Origin: Hyphomicrobium sp.
GTDB lineage: Bacteria; Pseudomonadota; Alphaproteobacteria; Rhizobiales; Hyphomicrobiaceae
NCBI GenBank assembly: GCA_030598645.1
Contig: JAUVPN010000068.1
Coordinates: 1-10,133, forward strand
Reading direction: 5' to 3'
DNA length: 10,133 nucleotides
Shown here: positions 6,344 to 10,133 of the stretch, one piece after another
How the letters are laid out: each line of letters opens with the position of its first letter
How positions within the stretch are numbered: the first letter of the stretch is position 1
Program-made: the position numbers and the translations under genes
Notes under the pieces: model-generated
Told to the model about the DNA's origin: nothing
The model's input: the letters and a program-made list of their open reading frames with translations, nothing else
Database searches by the model: none

Positions 6344-6815
6344 CGCCTCCCTCTTGGTTGTCTGCCCCGAGCGAAAAGATATCGAATGCGCCGCGTTGAC
6401 CCGGATAGCGGTAGTGGTAGGGCTGACCCCAGGGGTCGGGCGGAACCTTGTACTTCTTCAGATAGGGGCCGTTCCAGTTCTTGATATTGGCGGGCCGCTC
6501 GACGAGCGCCGTCAATCCCTCGTGCGCGTTAGGGTAGCGGCCGGTGTCCAGTTTGAAGAGCTCTAGTGATGTGCTCAAACTTTCAATTTGCACCTTTGCG
6601 GCTTTTGTGCGCGAGCTGCCTAAATAGCCGATGACCCGTGGTGCAACCAGGCTCGCAAGAAGAACGAGGATGACCAGGACCACCAGCAACTCGATCAAAG
6701 TGAAGCCGGCCTCATGAGGGCGGCTCAAGGGCTTCCGGCGCACACCAGTGGCACGACGCAATGCGCCAAATCTTGAAACCATCATCTTACTACTCTCATT
6801 AATCGCGATTCTCAT
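6309..6815 (-). CDS. gspG: GspG, major pseudopilin
   Basis: GspG is the main subunit of the pseudopilus. The 168-residue reading has a leader ending at Gly37, then FTLIELLVVLVILVLLASLVAPRVIGYL, with Glu at mature +5 (Glu42). The body has the classic GspG motifs: ELFKLDTGRYPNAHEGLTALV (85-105), WNGPYLKKYKVPPDPWGQPYHYRYPG (114-139), and a C-terminal FSLGADNQEGGDGEDQDVTSW with acidic residues positioned like the calcium ligands of known major pseudopilins. The 37-residue leader is long; ATG 6785 or 6782 would shorten it to 26-27 residues, and neither start has a clearly better ribosome binding site. The upstream start sits 15 bases after the gspF stop. Confidence 0.95.
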   Translation of the reverse strand: MRIAINESSKMMVSRFGALRRATGVRRKPLSRPHEAGFTLIELLVVLVILVLLASLVAPRVIGYLGSSRTKAAKVQIESLSTSLELFKLDTGRYPNAHEGLTALVERPANIKNWNGPYLKKYKVPPDPWGQPYHYRYPGQRGAFDIFSLGADNQEGGDGEDQDVTSWL

Positions 6816-6830
6816 GAATCAGCACGCTCA

Positions 6831-8051
6831 CTAGATTGCAAGGTCATTGATGCTGATAACGGCGCCCAAAATGGAGATGATTATGCCTGCGATGAAGGCA
6901 CTGACTAAGAGAATGATGACAGGTTCGAAAATCGCTAATGTTCTTTGCACGGAGGTTTCCAACTTGTCCTCAAACATGTCAGCCATGTGCAAGAAGGATG
7001 CCGTCAAGCTACCGCTCTCCTCGCCGACGCGCAGCATGTTGATTACGACGGGCGGAAACAGGTCGGATTGGGACAGAGGCTCCAGAAAGCTCCTTCCCTT
7101 GCGCAGCGCGTCATAGGCCTGGTCGAGAACTTGGGCTGCAAACCTGTTGCCGATGACATCACGAACGAGCTTTATCGCTGCCGGCAACTCCACGCCATTA
7201 TCAAGCAGCATACCCAGCGTACGGCAGAACCGAATGGTCAGATTGAGCCGCAAGATGTTACCGATGAGCGGCAAACGCAGCAGCAGTGATTCGACCTGCC
7301 GACGGCCCAACCCTTGATGCCAAGCAAATGCGATTGCCAGCACTAGGCAGAGGAGCGAAACCGCCACGAATTGTCCATTAGCGAGAAACCAGTCTGAAGC
7401 GGCGATAACCATGCGCGCCTGGTCGGGCACCTCCGTGCCAGCATGGATGATCATCTGTTTGAACCGCGGCACGACAAATGTGAGCATTATGGTCACGGCG
7501 GCGATCGCCATCACGATTAGGAGGCTCGGATAAAGCACCTGGGATAGTGCTTTACTGCGGAGCTTTTGCGCCTTCTCGCGGCCTTGAGCGATGCGCTCAA
7601 GAACAGTTTCCAGCGTACCGCTCGCCTCTGCGACGCGAACCATGCTTGCGTAAACGGGGGGAAAAGCCTGGCCTTGCGCCTCTATGGCTTCATGAAAGCT
7701 CTTGCCATTGCTGATTTGATTGCCGATCTGCCCGATGAGCCGCGCAAGCTTGTTGGAACGAGCATCTTTCTCCAAGAACCTAAGGGATTGATCGAGCGGA
7801 AGGCCCGCCTTGAGCAGCATGGCCAATTCGCGCGTGAAGTGCGTAATTTGACGGCCGGAAGGCTTACCAGAAGATGGAGACCCGCCCGGTACTTTCCGGT
7901 CCAGTGCGCCGCGATCGCTTTCAATCACTTGTACGGGCAGATGCCCAAGCTTGTGCAGGTCCTCAAGAACACTCTCGCGGCTGACCGCCTCCAACTCACC
8001 GGTCAATTTGCTGCCACTGCGGCTGATGGCGCTGTAATGGTAAAGCATCAC
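6831..8051 (-). CDS. gspF: GspF, T2SS inner-membrane platform protein
   Basis: GspF is the polytopic membrane core of the pseudopilus assembly platform and interacts with GspE and GspL. The 406-residue product contains two T2SSF domains (about 71-194 and 275-396) in tandem. Each starts with an F-x-R/T-L-x-x-L-L-x-x-G pattern (FTRELAMLLKAGLPL at 72-86; FCRTLGMLLDNGVELP at 275-290) and includes the matching M-x-R-V-x/G-E-x-S-G-x-L pattern (MVRVAEASGTL and MLRVGEESGSL). Membrane segments fall at about 172-196, 228-246 and 375-399. The start is GTG 8051 or the adjacent ATG 8048; AGGAC lies 7-10 bases upstream. Length is the usual size for the family. Confidence 0.95.
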   Translation of the reverse strand: MMLYHYSAISRSGSKLTGELEAVSRESVLEDLHKLGHLPVQVIESDRGALDRKVPGGSPSSGKPSGRQITHFTRELAMLLKAGLPLDQSLRFLEKDARSNKLARLIGQIGNQISNGKSFHEAIEAQGQAFPPVYASMVRVAEASGTLETVLERIAQGREKAQKLRSKALSQVLYPSLLIVMAIAAVTIMLTFVVPRFKQMIIHAGTEVPDQARMVIAASDWFLANGQFVAVSLLCLVLAIAFAWHQGLGRRQVESLLLRLPLIGNILRLNLTIRFCRTLGMLLDNGVELPAAIKLVRDVIGNRFAAQVLDQAYDALRKGRSFLEPLSQSDLFPPVVINMLRVGEESGSLTASFLHMADMFEDKLETSVQRTLAIFEPVIILLVSAFIAGIIISILGAVISINDLAI

Positions 8052-8173
8052 ATCAAAGTCCTAAACGTCGATCCCAAAAAAGTTTCGCAACACCACTGGA
8101 ACGAAATACGCACCACTTGCCAACTCCCTAACTGTCCTTCGTGTGCGACGCTCAATCCTCTCAAAAAAACGTT
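8052..8173 (-). other. 122-nt gap between gspE and gspF
   Basis: This is the only sizeable spacer inside the gsp run. It contains two T-rich tracts on the minus strand (GTTTTTTTG just after the gspE stop and ACTTTTTTGGG nearer gspF), but no hairpin before them, so no terminator is called. A short unlisted frame from TTG 8153 to a TGA overlapping the gspF start could be read, but it has a badly spaced ribosome binding site. No convincing promoter was found. Confidence 0.4.
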
Positions 8174-9850
8174 CTAGATATCGACCGCTACCCGGCGCAC
8201 CTCCTCAATTGTGGTCAGGCCTTCCTGACACTTCTTAAGACCATCGGAGACCATCGTCGCCATGCCTTTGCGGCATGCGGTTTCTTCAATTGTGGCGGAG
8301 CGGGCGTTCGGTTGTATCAAATTCCTGATTTCTTCATCGACATCGAGGACCTCGGAGATGACGATCCGGTCGTTGTAGCCAGTGCCAAAGCACCTGTCAC
8401 ATCCGACCGAGCGCCACAGCTTCGTTGCAGCATCGCCGATTGACGTTGATCCTCGTCGGTTGGAAAGGGGGAAATCATGCCGCGCGGAAACTGGCTCCCT
8501 ACAATGCGCACACAAAACCCGGACGAGCCGTTGGCCGATGACACATCTGAGCGAAGAGGCGAGAAGATAGGCATCGATACCCATGTCGAGCAGGCGCGGT
8601 ATGGCCCCCGAGGCGGTGTTGGTGTGCAGCGTCGATAATACCAAGTGGCCGGTGAGAGCGGCATGAATGCCGATGCTCGCGGTCTCGGTATCGCGCATCT
8701 CCCCGACCATCAAGACATCCGGATCGTGCCTCAAGAACGACCGCAGTGCGTTTGCGAACGTGAGACCAATCGCCGGTTTGGCTTGAGTTTGATTGACACC
8801 GTCAATCTCGTACTCGATCGGATCCTCGATCGAAAGAATTTTTCGGTGCGATTGATTGAGCAAAGAAAGAGCGGTGGCCAGGGTCGTCGTCTTGCCGCTT
8901 CCCGTGGGTCCTGTGACCAGGATAAGGCCATAAGGCGCTGAAAGGTGAGTGCGGATGACATCCTCATCACGCCTGCAAAATCCGAGCGCGGAGAAGTCTA
9001 GGACCCTACGCACATTATCGAGCAAGCGAATTGACACCGCTTCCCCGTAAATAGTCGGCATCGTGGCGACACGAAGGTCAAGACGATGCTCATTAATCCG
9101 AATGCGAGCACGGCCATCCTGAGGCAAACGCCGCTCGGCAATGTTGAGACCGGACAGAATCTTGACGCGCGACGCGATGGCTTTCGCCATTTGCGCAGGC
9201 GGTGCAGAAGTCTCACGCAGCATGCCATCGACACGCATGCGAACCGCCACGCGCCCGTCAAACGGCTCAATGTGAATGTCAGTCGCACGCGCGTGTATCG
9301 CATCTTGAATCGTCTGATTGACAAACCGGACAATCGGCGCCCCGAGCGCCATATCGCGCAAATGCTCGACCTCATCGCCCGTCGATTCGGTCTTTATTGC
9401 TTCCTGCCACACGCTTGGCTCGTCGCGCTCACGTGCCGAACGCTCGATGGCCGTTTCAATATCCTCTGCTGCGGCCACACGGGGAATGATAGGTCGCTCC
9501 AAAGCAAGCCGAACCGCCTTTATCGTGTGGGCATCCGATGGATCCTCCATCGCAAGCAAAATGCCGCCGTCGGATTCTCCGAGCGGAAATACTTTGTTCT
9601 CACGTAGAAACGCATGAGATATATTATTGAAGGAAAACGGATGCGTGAGCCATTGCTCATCTTCGACCAATGGCACGCCGTGATAGTCGGCAATTGCTCG
9701 AACGAGCGCGTGAGATCGCAGGGAAGATGATTTCCGCAATGCCGAATAAAGGGAGGTCCCGGTTTCCTTGCGGAACCTATCGACTTTATGGAGCTCAGCC
9801 TCGGATATGAGCTCCCGACTTACGAGGTATTCCTCAAAGCTCGTAAACAT
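8174..9850 (-). CDS. gspE: GspE, T2SS assembly ATPase
   Basis: GspE is the cytoplasmic hexameric ATPase that drives pseudopilus assembly through GspF and GspL. The 558-residue product has an N-terminal GspE/MshEN-like domain (about 1-135), then the secretion ATPase. Visible motifs are SRATD-type ARATDIHIEPF (187-197), QDGRARI (244-250), Walker A GPTGSGKT (314-321), Asp box SIEDPIEYEID (340-350), Walker B-type DPDVLMVGEMRD (376-387), and His box GHLVLSTLHTN (401-411). The zinc-binding element typical of GspE (two CxxC pairs) is complete: Cys447/Cys450 and Cys484/Cys487. All catalytic motifs look intact. The ATG at 9850 has no strong Shine-Dalgarno. Length matches the family. Confidence 0.96.
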   Translation of the reverse strand: MFTSFEEYLVSRELISEAELHKVDRFRKETGTSLYSALRKSSSLRSHALVRAIADYHGVPLVEDEQWLTHPFSFNNISHAFLRENKVFPLGESDGGILLAMEDPSDAHTIKAVRLALERPIIPRVAAAEDIETAIERSARERDEPSVWQEAIKTESTGDEVEHLRDMALGAPIVRFVNQTIQDAIHARATDIHIEPFDGRVAVRMRVDGMLRETSAPPAQMAKAIASRVKILSGLNIAERRLPQDGRARIRINEHRLDLRVATMPTIYGEAVSIRLLDNVRRVLDFSALGFCRRDEDVIRTHLSAPYGLILVTGPTGSGKTTTLATALSLLNQSHRKILSIEDPIEYEIDGVNQTQAKPAIGLTFANALRSFLRHDPDVLMVGEMRDTETASIGIHAALTGHLVLSTLHTNTASGAIPRLLDMGIDAYLLASSLRCVIGQRLVRVLCAHCREPVSARHDFPLSNRRGSTSIGDAATKLWRSVGCDRCFGTGYNDRIVISEVLDVDEEIRNLIQPNARSATIEETACRKGMATMVSDGLKKCQEGLTTIEEVRRVAVDI

Positions 9851-9906
9851 GGCTCGACCGGCGTAATTATTGTTTCTGTGACGAGTAAATCCACCCTTGT
9901 GTCAAG

Positions 9907-9935
9907 AAAATACGCAGTCGACGATTATTGGTTAA
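9907..9935 (-). promoter_or_regulatory. Candidate promoter upstream of gspE
   Basis: On the minus strand, TTAACC (9935-9930) and TATTTT (9912-9907) are 17 bases apart and each match the sigma70 hexamers at four of six positions. Transcription would start near 9900, about 50 bases before the gspE ATG. Two AT-rich repeats lie right upstream, in UP-element position. A separate TTGACA (9905-9900) has no acceptable -10 partner. This is a weak computational-style call made by eye. Confidence 0.3.
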
Positions 9936-9965
9936 TTTTAAAAGCTGGAGGCCAAATTTTAAAAG
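9934..9965. repeat. Paired AATTTTAAAAG repeats, 21-bp period
   Basis: AATTTTAAAAG occurs at 9934-9944 and 9955-9965, exact over 11 bases and 21 bp apart. Each contains the palindrome TTTTAAAA. They sit just upstream of the candidate gspE promoter. They may be A-tract/UP-like elements or a tandem binding site for a regulator; the sequence alone does not distinguish these. Confidence 0.6.
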
Positions 9966-10067
9966 AGCTCTGCGGTGCGCGCTTTGGCCAGTTGGCGCAA
10001 AATCCATCCGTATTGGTTCTCTTTAGGGCTGGCCCCGCCTTAGATGCTTTGTCGCCTCAGCCCATCG

Positions 10068-10133
10068 TTACGACTCCGGCGCGCAATGTCGTGCCGCCGG
10101 CTCGCCAGCTTCGGCTGCAGGCTCCGCGGGCGC
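10068..10133 (-). CDS. Possible partial gene end (gspD tail?)
   Basis: Reading leftward from the window edge, one minus-strand frame gives 21 residues rich in Ala, Pro and Glu (APAEPAAEAGEPAARHCAPES) and then TAA at 10070-10068. This looks like a low-complexity protein tail in the same direction as the gsp run. In many T2SS clusters gspD lies upstream of gspE, so this could be the secretin's C-terminus, but no recognisable secretin sequence is present. A plus-strand frame (from GTG 9878 or 9899 to the edge) is also open and cannot be excluded. Low confidence. Confidence 0.25.
   Translation of the reverse strand, partial: APAEPAAEAGEPAARHCAPES

Noticed and set aside
8105..8130. A sigma54-like TTGGCA...TGC on the minus strand upstream of gspF
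   Set aside because: Only 8 bases separate the GG and GC dinucleotides, whereas sigma54 promoters need 10.
7566..8177. A 203-codon open frame on the plus strand
   Set aside because: It is antisense to gspF and the E-F spacer and has no recognisable protein features.
9878..10133. Plus-strand frame open to the window edge, divergent from gspE
   Set aside because: Only GTG starts without a ribosome binding site; its first third covers AT-rich promoter-like DNA. Kept as an alternative, not as a feature.

Overview
The window is almost entirely a type II secretion system (T2SS, general secretion pathway) cluster, from an alphaproteobacterium that is probably in the Hyphomicrobiales and Bradyrhizobium- or Mesorhizobium-like. 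That placement rests on the gene order, the moderately GC-rich sequence with AT-richer intergenic stretches, and a small secreted His/Cys/Trp-rich protein of a kind I associate with rhizobia. It is an inference from memory, not a database match.

Layout. From about 9850 down to 1508 the minus strand carries one tightly packed gene run, read right to left: gspE (assembly ATPase), gspF (inner-membrane platform), gspG (major pseudopilin), gspH, gspI, gspJ and gspK (minor pseudopilins), gspL and gspM (inner-membrane assembly proteins), and a short GspC-like protein with an HR-type domain and no PDZ domain. All reading frames are intact. Most neighbours overlap or lie within a few tens of bases. 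The exception is a 122-nt gap between gspE and gspF. Three junctions from gspJ onward overlap or abut (J/K, L/M, M/C), and the last four genes (gspK, gspL, gspM, gspC-like) all start with GTG or TTG, which suggests translational coupling. The secretin gspD and the prepilin peptidase gspO are not complete in the window; an Ala/Pro/Glu-rich tail at the extreme right edge could be the end of gspD, but this is weak.

The left part (1-1507) has two plus-strand genes converging on the gsp run. One (383-754) encodes a predicted exported small protein with six cysteines and a tryptophan cluster. The other (942-1385) encodes a predicted exported protein whose body looks like a lone STN / secretin-N0-type domain. 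In canonical systems GspC's HR domain binds the N0 domain of GspD, so an HR-only GspC beside a free-standing N0-like protein is the most interesting arrangement here.

How it works together: GspE powers GspF/L/M to build a pseudopilus of GspG tipped by GspH/I/J/K. GspC links the inner-membrane platform to the secretin. The two exported proteins at the left could be accessory parts or substrates, but nothing in the sequence proves that. Noncoding features include a 51-nt hairpin (114-164), a 17-bp direct repeat with 22-bp period (314-352) just upstream of the first plus-strand gene, and paired TTTTAAAA-type repeats 21 bp apart upstream of gspE.
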